Of a DNA stretch of 64,000 bases, positions 16,075 through 26,286 are shown piece after piece. A model generated the notes under the pieces. That model did not search any database, was not told the origin of the DNA, and worked only from the letters and a program-made list of their open reading frames with translations. The first letter of the stretch is position 1. Each line of letters starts with the position of its first letter. The translations under genes and the position numbers were made by a program. Source of the stretch: Sphingobacterium tenebrionis (GTDB taxonomy: Bacteria > Bacteroidota > Bacteroidia > Sphingobacteriales > Sphingobacteriaceae); NCBI RefSeq assembly GCF_037126265.1, contig NZ_JAYLLN010000017.1, forward strand, positions 5,975 through 69,974, written 5' to 3'.

Positions 16075-18342
16075 ATGAAGAGAGAATCACAAAGTAGCAA
16101 ACTTACCGAAGAGGATGTAAAAAGATATACACGGAATTATTGGAAATTTCTGTTGGGAATGATCGCTTTTGTAGCGTTGTTTTTAGTGAGTGTAAGGGTC
16201 GGTTTGTTTGGTAAATTGCCAACATTCAAGGATCTTGAAAATCCCAAAAGTAACCTTGCTTCCGAAATTATTACTGATGATAACCGCGTTTTGGGAACCT
16301 ATTATGTCCATAACCGGTCTAACGTCAAATACAGTGAATTATCACCCTTCCTCGTGGAGGCTTTGGTTTCCACTGAAGATAAACGTTTCTACGAACACTC
16401 AGGTATTGACTATTCCAGAACTTTTTCAACGGTACTTTTAACCCTTGGCGGAAACAAGCAAGGGGGTAGTACCATTACCCAACAGTTGGCGCTGAACCTA
16501 TTCGGAGAATCCAGAGCACGCAATCCGATCAAACGTATTATGCAGAAGTTGCAGGAATGGATTACCGCTGTACGCTTGGAACGTAACTATACCAAGGAAG
16601 AGATCATCATGATGTATTTCAATACAGTAGATTTCGGAGCTTACAATACCTATGGTATCAAATCGGGAGCAAGAACCTATTTCAATACGACTCCAGATAA
16701 ATTAACGGCAGATCAAGCTGCGGTCTTGGTGCAGATGTTAAAGGGTACTTCCATGTATTCGCCAGTATCGAATCCAGAAAAGGCTTTAGCACGTCGTAAT
16801 CTGGTTTTACAGAATATGCGCGATCAGAATTTCATCAGCAGTGAGGAGTTCGAGAAGAGCAAGGAAAAGCCTTTGGGTATCAAGTTGACCAAAGCCAATT
16901 ATGGTGATGGATTGGCTCCATATTTCCGTGCGGTATTGAAGGAAGAGATCAAAAAAGAATTCCAACGTTTGGCGATTACCAAACCTGATGGAACACCATA
17001 TGACCTGGATCGCGATGGATTGAAAATCTATACACCGATCAACTATAAAATGCAGCAATATGCGGAAGAGGCGCAGAAAGAGTGGATGAAGAAGCTGCAG
17101 AATGAATTTGATAAGCAATGGCGCCGTCGTAATGCCTTCACCGGAAAGAATGCCAACCTTTTGGTTACCGGAATGAAGCGGTCGGATAGATGGCATACCT
17201 TGAAATCAGAAGGGTTGTCGGAAAAGGATATCCGTAAGGAATTTGACAAGAAAGTAAAGATGAACCTCTTTACCTGGAGGGGAAATATTGATACCATGAT
17301 GACGCCGATGGACTCCATCAAGTACACAAAATTGTTCTTGCGGAATGCGATGATGTCCATGGAGCCTCATACCGGCTACATCAAAGCTTGGGTTGGAGGT
17401 ATCAATTTTGAACATTTCAAATACGATCAGGTACGCCTTGGTACCCGTCAGGTAGGATCTACGGCAAAACCATTTGTCTATGCTTACGCCATCGATAATG
17501 GTTATGGCCCATGTGTTTCCATTCCGAACCACATGAGAACTTATGGCGATTGGACACCAAAGGGAACCGTACAGGGAGGTGATCCTATAACCTTAAAAAA
17601 TGCGATCAAATATTCCCAGAACTATGCGTCTGCTTATTTGATCTCCGAAGTGGGAGCATCATCTGTAGCCGATCTGACAAAAAGAATGGGTGTGAACTCC
17701 AATATTCCGAATAACCTTTCCATTGCATTGGGATCTTATGATGCATCCTTATTTGACATGGTAGGAGCCTATTCTGCTTTCGTAAATCAAGGTACTTGGG
17801 TAGAACCAACAATGATCTTACGAATTGAGGATAAAAATGGTGCTCCGATCTATGAAAAGGCACCTAAAGTATCCAAAGCATTGAACAGTGAAACGGCTTA
17901 CGCCATGGTGGATATGCTGAAAGGTGTAGTGGATGGTGGTACAGGTAGTCGATTACGTTGGGATCCAAACTTCGGTGGATTGAAGAATCCAATTGGTGGT
18001 AAAACGGGTACAACGAACGATAACTCGGATGCTTGGTTCATCGGTATCACGCCAGAATTGGTGACCGGTGTTTGGACAGGTGCTGAGGATCGTGGTATCA
18101 GTTTCAGCAGTATGCAATATGGCCAGGGTGCGGCAGCAGCGATGCCGGTATTCGGCTTGTACATGCGGAAAGTTTATGCCGATAAAGGGCTAAACTACAC
18201 CCAGGAGGATTTCCCGCCTCCAGCAGGTGGAATCACCAGATTTGAAATGAATTGTTCTAACTTTTCCCAATATTATGGACGTGATCCAAACCAATCGAAC
18301 GGCAGTACAGAACTGATGGATGACGATCGGTTAGGATTTTAG
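16075..18342 (+). CDS. Bifunctional penicillin-binding protein 1A
   Basis: A 755-residue class A PBP anchored by one TM helix (about 24-42). The GT51 glycosyltransferase domain shows EDKRFYEHSGID (catalytic E101) and GGSTITQQLALNLF (about 131-144). The transpeptidase domain has S462-T-A-K465, S514-Q-N516 and K643-T-G. It builds glycan strands and cross-links peptidoglycan in the periplasm. uvrC begins 11 bp after its stop. Confidence 0.95.
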   Translation: MKRESQSSKLTEEDVKRYTRNYWKFLLGMIAFVALFLVSVRVGLFGKLPTFKDLENPKSNLASEIITDDNRVLGTYYVHNRSNVKYSELSPFLVEALVSTEDKRFYEHSGIDYSRTFSTVLLTLGGNKQGGSTITQQLALNLFGESRARNPIKRIMQKLQEWITAVRLERNYTKEEIIMMYFNTVDFGAYNTYGIKSGARTYFNTTPDKLTADQAAVLVQMLKGTSMYSPVSNPEKALARRNLVLQNMRDQNFISSEEFEKSKEKPLGIKLTKANYGDGLAPYFRAVLKEEIKKEFQRLAITKPDGTPYDLDRDGLKIYTPINYKMQQYAEEAQKEWMKKLQNEFDKQWRRRNAFTGKNANLLVTGMKRSDRWHTLKSEGLSEKDIRKEFDKKVKMNLFTWRGNIDTMMTPMDSIKYTKLFLRNAMMSMEPHTGYIKAWVGGINFEHFKYDQVRLGTRQVGSTAKPFVYAYAIDNGYGPCVSIPNHMRTYGDWTPKGTVQGGDPITLKNAIKYSQNYASAYLISEVGASSVADLTKRMGVNSNIPNNLSIALGSYDASLFDMVGAYSAFVNQGTWVEPTMILRIEDKNGAPIYEKAPKVSKALNSETAYAMVDMLKGVVDGGTGSRLRWDPNFGGLKNPIGGKTGTTNDNSDAWFIGITPELVTGVWTGAEDRGISFSSMQYGQGAAAAMPVFGLYMRKVYADKGLNYTQEDFPPPAGGITRFEMNCSNFSQYYGRDPNQSNGSTELMDDDRLGF

Positions 18343-18353
18343 GCATATCCTTA

Positions 18354-20153
18354 ATGGAGTTTGATTATAAGAAAGAATTAGGAAAAATCCCCCATAAACC
18401 AGGTGTCTACCAGTATTTTGATAAGGAAGACACCCTGATTTATGTTGGTAAGGCCAAGGACCTTAGGAATAGGGTCAGTTCTTATTTTGTCAACACCCAA
18501 CAACTCAATAGCAAAACCAAAGTTCTTGTCCGAAAAATCAATCGGATCGCCTTTACCATTGTAGATACGGAGATCGATGCCTGGTTATTGGAAAATAACC
18601 TCATCAAAAAGCATCAGCCACGCTACAATGTCATGCTGAAGGATGATAAGACTTATCCTTGGATTGTCATCAAGAACGAACGATTTCCCCGTGTTTTCTG
18701 GACCCGTAGATACATCAAGGATGGTTCCAGGTATTTTGGGCCTTATGCCTCTGTGGGCATGATGCACATCGTATTGGATATGATCCGGGAGCTCTTTCCC
18801 CTTCGCACCTGTAACCTCAGCCTGACCGAAGAGAACATTGCCAAAGGCAAGTTCAAGGTCTGTTTGGAATACCAGATCGGAAATTGTAAGGGACCATGCG
18901 AAGGCTATCAATCCGAAGAAGACTATGATCAGAACCTTTCTGATATCAAGGATATCCTGAACGGGAAGATCAGTATGGTGACCAACCGTCTTAAAGAGCA
19001 GATGCAGGAGGCAGTGCAGGGCATGGATTTCGAAAGGGCGCATAAACTGAAGATCAAACTCGATAAGCTCGATAATTACCAAAGCAAATCGACCGTTGTC
19101 AATTCTTCCATCAGCAATGTGGATGTGTTCAGCATCGCATCAGAAAGTAATTATGCTTTTGTCAACTTCCTTAGGGTGGTTAATGGGGTAATCATTCAGA
19201 CCCAAACCGTGGAGCTGAAAAAGAGACTCGATGAGACCGATGCGGAATTATTGGCGATTGCCATTCCGGAGATCAGGTCCAGGTATAGTAGTCTCTCCCG
19301 AGAGATCATTGTGCCATTTGAATTGGATATCGAAGGCAATGAACAGATCAAGTTTGTGGTTCCAAAATTGGGCGAGAAACGGAAATTATTGGATCTGTCC
19401 CTTAAAAACGTAGCCTATTTCAAGAAAGAAAGATTACTTCAATACGAAAAACTCAATCCTGAGGTAAAAGTTGAAAGGGTATTGACCCAAATGCAGAAGG
19501 ACCTTCGCTTGCCGGTTCTCCCGCGGCATATCGAATGTTTTGATAACTCGAACATACAAGGAAACTATCCTGTTTCTGCTATTGTGGTGTTCAAGGATGC
19601 GAAACCTTCCAAAAAAGATTATCGTCATTTCAACGTGAAAACGGTGGAAGGTCCGAATGACTTTGCAACGATGGAGGAGGCTGTTTTCCGTCGCTACAGG
19701 AGGTTATTGGATGAAGACCAGAGCTTACCTCAATTGATCATTATTGATGGTGGCAAGGGGCAATTGGGCGCCGCATTGAAGAGTTTAAAGCTTCTTGGGA
19801 TCGAGAAGAAAGTGACTGTGATCGGGATTGCCAAACGATTGGAAGAATTGTATTATCCGGGCGATCAATATCCCCTTTATTTGGATAAAAAGTCCGAAAC
19901 CCTGAAGATCATTCAGCACCTACGGGATGAGGCGCATCGTTTCGGTATTACCTTTCATAGAAACCAACGAAGTCGGAAGACCTTTGTTTCGGAATTGGAC
20001 AATATTCCCGGTATAGGAAAAGTGACGGTTCAGAAATTGTTGACCAGCTTCCGTTCTGTAAAGAAAATAAAGGAAGCGACGGATGAGGAACTAAAAAAAG
20101 TGCTTAATCTGAAACAGATACAAGCACTTCGTCAATATTTTTCAGCGCAATAA
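18354..20153 (+). CDS. uvrC: Excinuclease ABC subunit C
   Basis: A 599-residue nucleotide-excision repair nuclease. The GIY-YIG domain begins at residue 17 (GVYQYFD..LIYVGKAKDLRNR), a UVR motif lies near MDFERAHKLKIKLDKL, the RNase H-like 5' nuclease has ECFDNSNIQG and IIIDGGKGQL, and a helix-hairpin-helix (IPGIGKVTVQKLL) closes the protein. It incises both sides of a lesion with UvrB. The 11-bp gap suggests cotranscription with the PBP1A gene. Confidence 0.97.
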   Translation: MEFDYKKELGKIPHKPGVYQYFDKEDTLIYVGKAKDLRNRVSSYFVNTQQLNSKTKVLVRKINRIAFTIVDTEIDAWLLENNLIKKHQPRYNVMLKDDKTYPWIVIKNERFPRVFWTRRYIKDGSRYFGPYASVGMMHIVLDMIRELFPLRTCNLSLTEENIAKGKFKVCLEYQIGNCKGPCEGYQSEEDYDQNLSDIKDILNGKISMVTNRLKEQMQEAVQGMDFERAHKLKIKLDKLDNYQSKSTVVNSSISNVDVFSIASESNYAFVNFLRVVNGVIIQTQTVELKKRLDETDAELLAIAIPEIRSRYSSLSREIIVPFELDIEGNEQIKFVVPKLGEKRKLLDLSLKNVAYFKKERLLQYEKLNPEVKVERVLTQMQKDLRLPVLPRHIECFDNSNIQGNYPVSAIVVFKDAKPSKKDYRHFNVKTVEGPNDFATMEEAVFRRYRRLLDEDQSLPQLIIIDGGKGQLGAALKSLKLLGIEKKVTVIGIAKRLEELYYPGDQYPLYLDKKSETLKIIQHLRDEAHRFGITFHRNQRSRKTFVSELDNIPGIGKVTVQKLLTSFRSVKKIKEATDEELKKVLNLKQIQALRQYFSAQ

Positions 20154-20184
20154 TAATTCCTGCGCCTTAATTATAGTTGGCGAA

Positions 20185-20514
20185 TTATAAGAACCCCAGT
20201 TCTAATTTAGCCTCTTCGCTCATCATATCCTTGGTCCAAGGTGGATCAAAAGTAAGTTCTACGATAGCTTCTTCAATTCCTTCGATCGCTGCCACCTTTT
20301 GTTGAACCTCATTCATCAATTCCCCCGCTACAGGGCATCCGGGAGCTGTAAGCGTCATAACAATTTTAGCCTGCTTATTCTCCTTCGTAATAATCTCGTA
20401 TACCAATCCCAAGTCCAGGATATTTGCCGGTTTCAATTCCGGGTCGTATACTGTTGCCAATGCCTCTTCTATCTGTGGGGCAAGCCCCAATCTATCCATT
20501 ACGATGATATTCAT
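20185..20514 (-). CDS. MIP18/SufT-family iron-sulfur assembly protein
   Basis: A 109-residue DUF59 protein. The segments VYDPELKPANILDLGLVYEI and TAPGCPVAGEL carry the conserved aspartate and the reactive cysteine of the family. Relatives (SufT, PaaD, MIP18) help mature Fe-S proteins. It follows a GT4 gene by 10 bp; no suf gene is nearby. Confidence 0.88.
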   Translation of the reverse strand: MNIIVMDRLGLAPQIEEALATVYDPELKPANILDLGLVYEIITKENKQAKIVMTLTAPGCPVAGELMNEVQQKVAAIEGIEEAIVELTFDPPWTKDMMSEEAKLELGFL

Positions 20515-20524
20515 GTTGATTTCT

Positions 20525-21694
20525 TTAAATTTTCGTGCGCTGCTCTTTAATTACCTCTTGGTATATATGCTCCAATTGGTTCATCACCAGCGTCTGTTCA
20601 TAATGTTTCAGGAAGGTATCCCTGCAGTTCATCTTCATGATCTCCTTTTTATCAACCGGAATAGCTTGCCACTCTGCTAAGGTCTGGATGATCTGAGGGT
20701 GATTATGCGGATCGAATAACATTCCTGTATACAAAGGTACAACCATTTCATTTAATATGCCAATATTGCTGGCCAGAACAGGCACGCCAAGGGCATAAGC
20801 TTCCAGGACTGCCAAAGGCATGGATTCATAACACACCGACGGTACGATTACCGCTGATGCGCCAGCCATATGGTTACTGATCATCTGCTTATCCTGAAAT
20901 CCAAAATAATGGATATTCGGATGGCTATTCGCTATTTTTTCTACCTCTTCCTGTAAGGGGCCCGTCCCAAAGATCTTTAATTCATGGTTGGATGCGGTCC
21001 AGGCATGTAATAAGGGTAAGATCCCTTTTTCTTCGGATAATCTTCCTACATAAACAAAAGCCTGACTTTGGATAATCTCGGTAGGAGCGACTTCCTTTAC
21101 AAAATTTGGTTTCACCACGAAATTCTTGATGGGAACCTCAAAGGTCGATCGATGAAATAGATTTTTAGCGAATTCCGATAAGGCGATAAAACGATCTATT
21201 TTTTTGAAAGTTCCTCGTTTTCGATGAATCCAATAGGTAAACGCCGTCCAAAAGGTTTTGATATAGGAGTTCTCCAAGGCTTTTTTCCGAACAGCTTGCC
21301 AAGGGAATTTCTGGGTAATGGAATCCAAAAAGAGGTTTCCATCATGGAAAAGCGTAGCTGATGGACATAACAACCTAAAGTTATGCAGGGTCATGACCAT
21401 CGGGATTCCTAATTTTTTGATATGCAATATGAACAATGGCCCCAAGGCATAGTGCATATTATGAATATGAATGATATCTGGTCTGAAATGTTTGATGCGT
21501 GTTTCCAAGCGATTAGCTTCTTTCCAATTTAATGGATAGCTCAGGTACTGCAGATAACCTGCCAAACCCTTTACATTTTTCACTGTAAAAAGTTCAACCT
21601 CATGCTTTTGGAGCAATGCTTCTATTTCCTGCTTTACAACGAAATCCTCGCCACCTATATGTTGATATTCGTTATGAATAATTAAGATTCGCAT
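20525..21694 (-). CDS. Family 4 glycosyltransferase
   Basis: A 389-residue GT-B enzyme. The donor-side half has VYVGRLSEEKGILPLLHAW and the nucleotide-sugar E-x7-E type segment PSVCYESMPLAVLEAYALG. The N-terminus (ILIIHNEYQHIGGEDFVV) is typical of envelope glycan GT4 enzymes. No signal or TM helix is seen, so it acts at the inner face of the membrane. The acceptor is unknown, and it is not next to other glycan genes. Confidence 0.85.
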   Translation of the reverse strand: MRILIIHNEYQHIGGEDFVVKQEIEALLQKHEVELFTVKNVKGLAGYLQYLSYPLNWKEANRLETRIKHFRPDIIHIHNMHYALGPLFILHIKKLGIPMVMTLHNFRLLCPSATLFHDGNLFLDSITQKFPWQAVRKKALENSYIKTFWTAFTYWIHRKRGTFKKIDRFIALSEFAKNLFHRSTFEVPIKNFVVKPNFVKEVAPTEIIQSQAFVYVGRLSEEKGILPLLHAWTASNHELKIFGTGPLQEEVEKIANSHPNIHYFGFQDKQMISNHMAGASAVIVPSVCYESMPLAVLEAYALGVPVLASNIGILNEMVVPLYTGMLFDPHNHPQIIQTLAEWQAIPVDKKEIMKMNCRDTFLKHYEQTLVMNQLEHIYQEVIKEQRTKI

Positions 21695-21776
21695 CCTGTG
21701 GATATAATTTACGCAATTTACATAGACTAAGCTGAATATTCAAATAGGCTATTCCATGCTATTCATGTTAAATGCT

Positions 21777-21784
21777 TATCTTTG
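21777..21784 (+). promoter_or_regulatory. Candidate -7 box for the polyprenyl synthase gene
   Basis: TATCTTTG fits TAnnTTTG and ends 19 bp before the chosen ATG at 21804. It lies downstream of the in-frame ATGs at 21756 and 21765, which argues for the shorter protein. Confidence 0.45.
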
Positions 21785-21803
21785 TAACAATTTTTTAATA
21801 AGT

Positions 21804-22781
21804 ATGTTTGAACAGAATCCCTACAGCAAACTCATCTCCAGTTATATTCAACGCGCCGAATTTCCGGCAGATCCAGCAGACCTCTACGACCCCATCCGAT
21901 ATATCCTTTCCCTAGCCGGAAAACGAATTCGTCCGATGTTGGTATTGATGTCGTCCAATATGTTCGGATTCAAGGATTTAACGCTTGCCTTGCCAGCATC
22001 GGCAGCCATTGAATATTTCCATAATTTCTCCTTGATCCACGATGATATCATGGACAAGGCGCCATTGAGAAGGGGTAAGGATACGGTTCATCAAAAATGG
22101 AACGATAATGTGGCTATTCTATCTGGTGATGCCTTGTTGGTCAAAGCCTATCAGGAATTGGGAAAATCCCCTGCGGACAAGATCCCAGCTTTGTTGGAGG
22201 TATTCAACAAAGTGGCGTTGGAGGTCTGCGAAGGCCAACAGATGGACATGGATTTTGAGAAAAGAACTTCCGTTAGGGAAGAGGAATACATACAAATGAT
22301 CAAGCTGAAAACCTCTGTGCTACTGGGAGGCGCTTTGCAGATGGGGGCAATCCTGGCTTCAGCATCCAAGGAACAACAGCAAAAAATCTATGACTTTGGG
22401 GTAAACCTGGGCATTGCTTTTCAATTACAGGATGACTATTTGGATGTCTATGGAGATCCATCCAGCTTTGGAAAACAGGTTGGGGGAGATATTTTAAGCG
22501 ATAAAAAAACAATCCTTCATATTCGTACGCAACAGCTATCGGAAGGGGCTGATTTATTGGAATTCAATGATTTAGTTTCTGCCCAAGAAATCACGAAGGA
22601 AGAGAAGGTGGGGCGGATGAAAAACTTATATGCAAAATATAACATTGATCAATACGCAGAAGAGGTAAAACAGCGTTATATGCATTTAGCTTATGCTCAA
22701 CTCGAATCATTAGACATTGATCCGGAAAGCAAGCAGGAGATGTTTGTTCTGGCGGATATTCTCATGCATAGAGCGAAGTAA
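21804..22781 (+). CDS. Polyprenyl diphosphate synthase
   Basis: A 325-residue trans-isoprenyl transferase. The first Asp-rich motif is DDIMD at 80-84 (LIHDDIMDKAPLRRG) and the second is DDYLD at 210-214, binding Mg2+ and the allylic substrate. It elongates IPP onto an allylic diphosphate; chain length (GGPP versus longer) cannot be fixed by eye. I chose the ATG at 21804 because the -7 box sits within the longer reading and the family N-terminus begins about there. Confidence 0.9.
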   Translation: MFEQNPYSKLISSYIQRAEFPADPADLYDPIRYILSLAGKRIRPMLVLMSSNMFGFKDLTLALPASAAIEYFHNFSLIHDDIMDKAPLRRGKDTVHQKWNDNVAILSGDALLVKAYQELGKSPADKIPALLEVFNKVALEVCEGQQMDMDFEKRTSVREEEYIQMIKLKTSVLLGGALQMGAILASASKEQQQKIYDFGVNLGIAFQLQDDYLDVYGDPSSFGKQVGGDILSDKKTILHIRTQQLSEGADLLEFNDLVSAQEITKEEKVGRMKNLYAKYNIDQYAEEVKQRYMHLAYAQLESLDIDPESKQEMFVLADILMHRAK

Positions 22782-22837
22782 ATTATGTTTTTTGTGTAGT
22801 TTTTTATATTTTGGTAATATAAGTGGATTGTATATAA

Positions 22838-23614
22838 ATGGAGCCTTTAAAAATAACCATATTTCAAGCCTATCTTTTTTGGGAGAACGTGGATAAGAAC
22901 CTGCAGAATCTTGGCTTAAGGTTGTCTGCGTTGCGCGAAAAGACAGATTTGATCATACTTCCGGAGATGTTCAATACGGGTTTCACCACCAATGTGGAGA
23001 AATGCGCAGAAACGATGTCCGGAAAAACCATGCATTGGCTTTTTGAGACCTCTCAGAAGTTCCAGTGTGTAGTGGCTGGTTCATTGATTATTGAAGAAGG
23101 TGGAAAATATTATAACCGCTTTGTATGGATGTCGCCGGATGGCAGTTTTGTACATTACGATAAAAGGCATCTATTCAGCATGGCCAATGAAGATAAAGTC
23201 TTTACGGCTGGTGATTCTCGAATTATCTTCCAATTGAAGGGTTGGAAAATCTGTCCGATGATCTGTTACGACCTGCGATTCCCAACCTGGTCGAGAAATC
23301 AAGGCGCTTCTTATGATCTATTGGTTTACACAGCCAGCTGGCCAGACAAACGTTCTGCACATTGGAGAGCATTGATTCCTGCGCGTGCTATCGAGAATCA
23401 GGCCTTTGTGATCGGTGTGAATAGGGTAGGACATGATGGGAAGGAAGTCTATTACTCCGGCGGATCTATGTGTATTTCTCCAAATGGGGATGTCGTTTAT
23501 TACAAGCCAGAGGATGAAGACCTCTATACCTTTACATTAAATCCAAAGGATCTCGAAGAAAACCGAAATAGCTTTCCATTCTTGGACGATCAAGATGAAT
23601 TTAAATTATTATAG
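22838..23614 (+). CDS. Nitrilase-family omega-amidase-like hydrolase
   Basis: A 258-residue C-N hydrolase with the triad E43 (LPEMFNTGFT), K109 (YDKRHLFSM) and C143 (ICYDLRFPTW). It closely follows the pattern of YafV/omega-amidases, which remove alpha-ketoglutaramate and related keto-acid amides. It is cytoplasmic, 56 bp downstream of the polyprenyl synthase gene, and tail-to-tail with a small membrane protein gene. Confidence 0.88.
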   Translation: MEPLKITIFQAYLFWENVDKNLQNLGLRLSALREKTDLIILPEMFNTGFTTNVEKCAETMSGKTMHWLFETSQKFQCVVAGSLIIEEGGKYYNRFVWMSPDGSFVHYDKRHLFSMANEDKVFTAGDSRIIFQLKGWKICPMICYDLRFPTWSRNQGASYDLLVYTASWPDKRSAHWRALIPARAIENQAFVIGVNRVGHDGKEVYYSGGSMCISPNGDVVYYKPEDEDLYTFTLNPKDLEENRNSFPFLDDQDEFKLL

Positions 23615-23615
23615 T

Positions 23616-24050
23616 TTAATCCTGGTAGGGACGGTTTAGGATAGCTTGTTGAATAACAGCCTGTCTAAGATCGAAGTGTTCGTTTTTGTCCAATTCCTCT
23701 ACCTGAACAGGTTCTAATCTTTTCAACTTACCTTTTAGGTTTTCATTCCTGCGCTGTTGGTTTTGGGTTTGCAGCCTTTTTACTTCATCAGGAAGTTCTG
23801 ATGCTGGTTCAGGCTTACTTTCTTCCCTAATAACTGGTGCAGGTCTTCTTTCCTCTCTGATAACCGGCGCTGGACGTCGTTCTGGCTGCTTTTTTTGTTC
23901 GAATTCAGGATAATCTGTTACAGTCTGATGCTTGCGCTTTAACTCTTCCAAACGTTTTTTTGCTTTTGCTTGTTCCTCTTTATAAGACTGATAAATCTTA
24001 TAAATGATACCGGCAACCACCAATAGAACTATACCAAAAGGATTCTCCAT
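23616..24050 (-). CDS. Hypothetical membrane-anchored charged protein with short repeats
   Basis: A 144-residue protein with one N-terminal hydrophobic helix (FGIVLLVVAGIIYKIY) followed by a charged, probably coiled and disordered tail. Two near-identical units, RRPAPVIREE, stand in tandem in the middle. No known family is recognised. It reads divergently from the MarR gene and ends 1 bp from the nitrilase stop. Confidence 0.6.
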   Translation of the reverse strand: MENPFGIVLLVVAGIIYKIYQSYKEEQAKAKKRLEELKRKHQTVTDYPEFEQKKQPERRPAPVIREERRPAPVIREESKPEPASELPDEVKRLQTQNQQRRNENLKGKLKRLEPVQVEELDKNEHFDLRQAVIQQAILNRPYQD

Positions 24051-24170
24051 AGGCTAAATATACTCATTTTTGAATGCTAATCCATTGTTGTCCATAAAAA
24101 AATTTGCTTTTACCTATTTTTATTTTATTATTGCAATGTTAACTTGTTACCTTATTAACCTTTTTTCACA

Positions 24171-24611
24171 ATGATTAGCAATACACTGTATGCTGATGAA
24201 TTCTATTCCTTTCTAACGGGTAGAGTATCAACAGCAATTGGCCGAAGATTACAACGTAACTTCAAGGAGAGCGGATTAAACATTACTGCAGAACAATGGA
24301 GTATCCTCTATTTTCTATGGGATGCAGAGGGATTGAGCCAACAGGAAATTGCGCGTCTTACCTTTAGGGATAAACCTTCCGTATCCAGGTTGATCTCTAA
24401 TCTTGAAAAACAGAAGATCCTGGTAAGGGTGAACAGCAGTGGAGATAAGCGGACCAACCAGATTTATTTAACTGCATTGGGCCATAAGATCAAAGATAAG
24501 TGTATGCTACAAGCAGAAAAAACTATCTCTGAGGCGATGTCTGGTGTCGATAAGAAATCGATGCAACAGGCTCAAGAACTCTTAGAGATAGTTTTTAACA
24601 ATCTGAAGTAA
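24171..24611 (+). CDS. MarR-family transcriptional regulator
   Basis: A 146-residue winged-helix regulator. The recognition region LSQQEIARLTFRDKPSVSRL is followed by the wing RVNSSGDKRTNQIYLT. Such proteins bind as dimers and often respond to small phenolic ligands. It is convergent with the FMN protein gene (14 bp apart) and divergent from a hypothetical gene, which gives no clue to its target. Confidence 0.88.
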   Translation: MISNTLYADEFYSFLTGRVSTAIGRRLQRNFKESGLNITAEQWSILYFLWDAEGLSQQEIARLTFRDKPSVSRLISNLEKQKILVRVNSSGDKRTNQIYLTALGHKIKDKCMLQAEKTISEAMSGVDKKSMQQAQELLEIVFNNLK

Positions 24612-24625
24612 TCAGCAATATGATG

Positions 24626-26179
24626 TTAGTCGAATACTTCCGGAGCGAAGTCGCTACGGCTATTCACTAATTTTCCGGTAGATTTAAAGTAAATATCCTG
24701 GAAACTCAAAGTCGTCTGGTTATCCACTTTACGGAAGAACTTCTCTGCAGAAACATCCTCCAATGTTTTGAAACCACATGCTTCCATGATCTCTACAGTT
24801 GCGCGTAGGGTGTTTCTATGGAATTGGGCAACACGTACATATTTATCATCCACGTTCAATCCTTTGTAAAGGTGAGGCTGTTGTGTTGCCACCCCAACCG
24901 GACAAACGTCCTCATTACATTTCAGGGCTTGGATACATCCCAATGCGAACATCATTCCACGCGCTGAGTAACAAGCATCAGCACCCAAAGCAATAACTTT
25001 CAGGATATCAAACCCCGTAACGATACGGCTGGATACAATGATCTTGATGTGTTTCTTCAATCCAAAGTTGATCAAGGTCGTGGTTACAAAGGCTAATGCA
25101 TCATACAATGGCATACCTAAGTTATCGGTAAACTCCAATGGTGCCGCACCGGTACCACCCTCCGAGCCATCCACCGAGATAAAGTCTGGCATGATCTGCG
25201 TTTCTTGCATCGCCTGACAGATATCAATAAACTCCTGTTTATCTCCGATACATAGTTTGAAACCAACCGGTTTACCATCCGATAGATCACGTAATTGTTG
25301 GATGAAGTTCATCATGCCTACGGCAGAATTGAATGCGGAGTGCGCAGGAGGCGACATTACATCCGTTCCAGGTACTACGTGACGAATAGCAGCAACCTCT
25401 GGGGTGTTCTTAGCCGCAGGAAGAATACCTCCATGACCAGGTTTTGCACCTTGAGAAAGCTTCAATTCGATCATCTTCACATATGGACGGGTAGATTTTT
25501 CGCGGAATAGGTTTGGTTCAAAATAACCATTTTCATCCCTACATCCGAAATAACCTGTACCTACTTGCCAGATTAGATCCCCACCACTGATGTGGTATTG
25601 GCTGATACCCCCTTCGCCGGTATTATGGGCAAAATTCTGTAGGGCAGCACCCTTATTTAAAGCGGTGATGGCCGTGCGGCTCAACGCACCGTAACTCATC
25701 GCTGAGATGTTGAATACACTTAAACTATATGGTTGTTTACAGGCACTGTTCCCCACCATGGTACGAAGGTTATGGTCATCGATATGTACCGGGAAGATAC
25801 TGTGCGCTGCCCATTCGTTTCCGATGGTTTGTGGGTCGGTCTGCATACCGAAAGCAACGGTTTCACGTTGGTTCTTCGCACGTTGGTAAACGATACTTCT
25901 TTGGCGTCTGTTGAATGGACGACCATCGGTATCCGATTCCCAGAAATACTGACGTAATTCCGGACGGATAGACTCCAAGAAATAACGGAAATAACCAACC
26001 AACGGGTAATTGCGCAAAATCGCGTGGCTTGTTTGAAAGCTGTGATATACCGCGACGATCAATAAAGGCATTGGGATCAGTAACAACCAGAACCATCTTG
26101 GTGTAAAGATTAGACCAAAAGAGATGATAATCAAATTGATGACGATCATGATACCGAGAATGAGATTTCTTACAGGCAT
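24626..26179 (-). CDS. FMN-binding glutamate synthase family protein
   Basis: A 517-residue protein with two N-terminal TM segments and a glutamate-synthase-like FMN/(beta-alpha)8 domain. It has the signature DFISVDGSEGGTGAAPLEF and the cluster region GCIQALKCNEDVCPVGVATQ, whose three cysteines match the 3Fe-4S ligands of GltB. No glutaminase domain is present. Its substrate is not established in this stand-alone family. A TAATTTTG box lies at 26222-26229 upstream. Confidence 0.85.
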   Translation of the reverse strand: MPVRNLILGIMIVINLIIISFGLIFTPRWFWLLLIPMPLLIVAVYHSFQTSHAILRNYPLVGYFRYFLESIRPELRQYFWESDTDGRPFNRRQRSIVYQRAKNQRETVAFGMQTDPQTIGNEWAAHSIFPVHIDDHNLRTMVGNSACKQPYSLSVFNISAMSYGALSRTAITALNKGAALQNFAHNTGEGGISQYHISGGDLIWQVGTGYFGCRDENGYFEPNLFREKSTRPYVKMIELKLSQGAKPGHGGILPAAKNTPEVAAIRHVVPGTDVMSPPAHSAFNSAVGMMNFIQQLRDLSDGKPVGFKLCIGDKQEFIDICQAMQETQIMPDFISVDGSEGGTGAAPLEFTDNLGMPLYDALAFVTTTLINFGLKKHIKIIVSSRIVTGFDILKVIALGADACYSARGMMFALGCIQALKCNEDVCPVGVATQQPHLYKGLNVDDKYVRVAQFHRNTLRATVEIMEACGFKTLEDVSAEKFFRKVDNQTTLSFQDIYFKSTGKLVNSRSDFAPEVFD

Positions 26180-26286
26180 GATGCTTATAATTTTGCTTAT
26201 TTTAATTCTTTAATTAAGATGCAAAATTAGGATTTACTTGCTGATAAAAAAAGAATTAATCCCGTCCGAGAAGATTTAGTGAATTA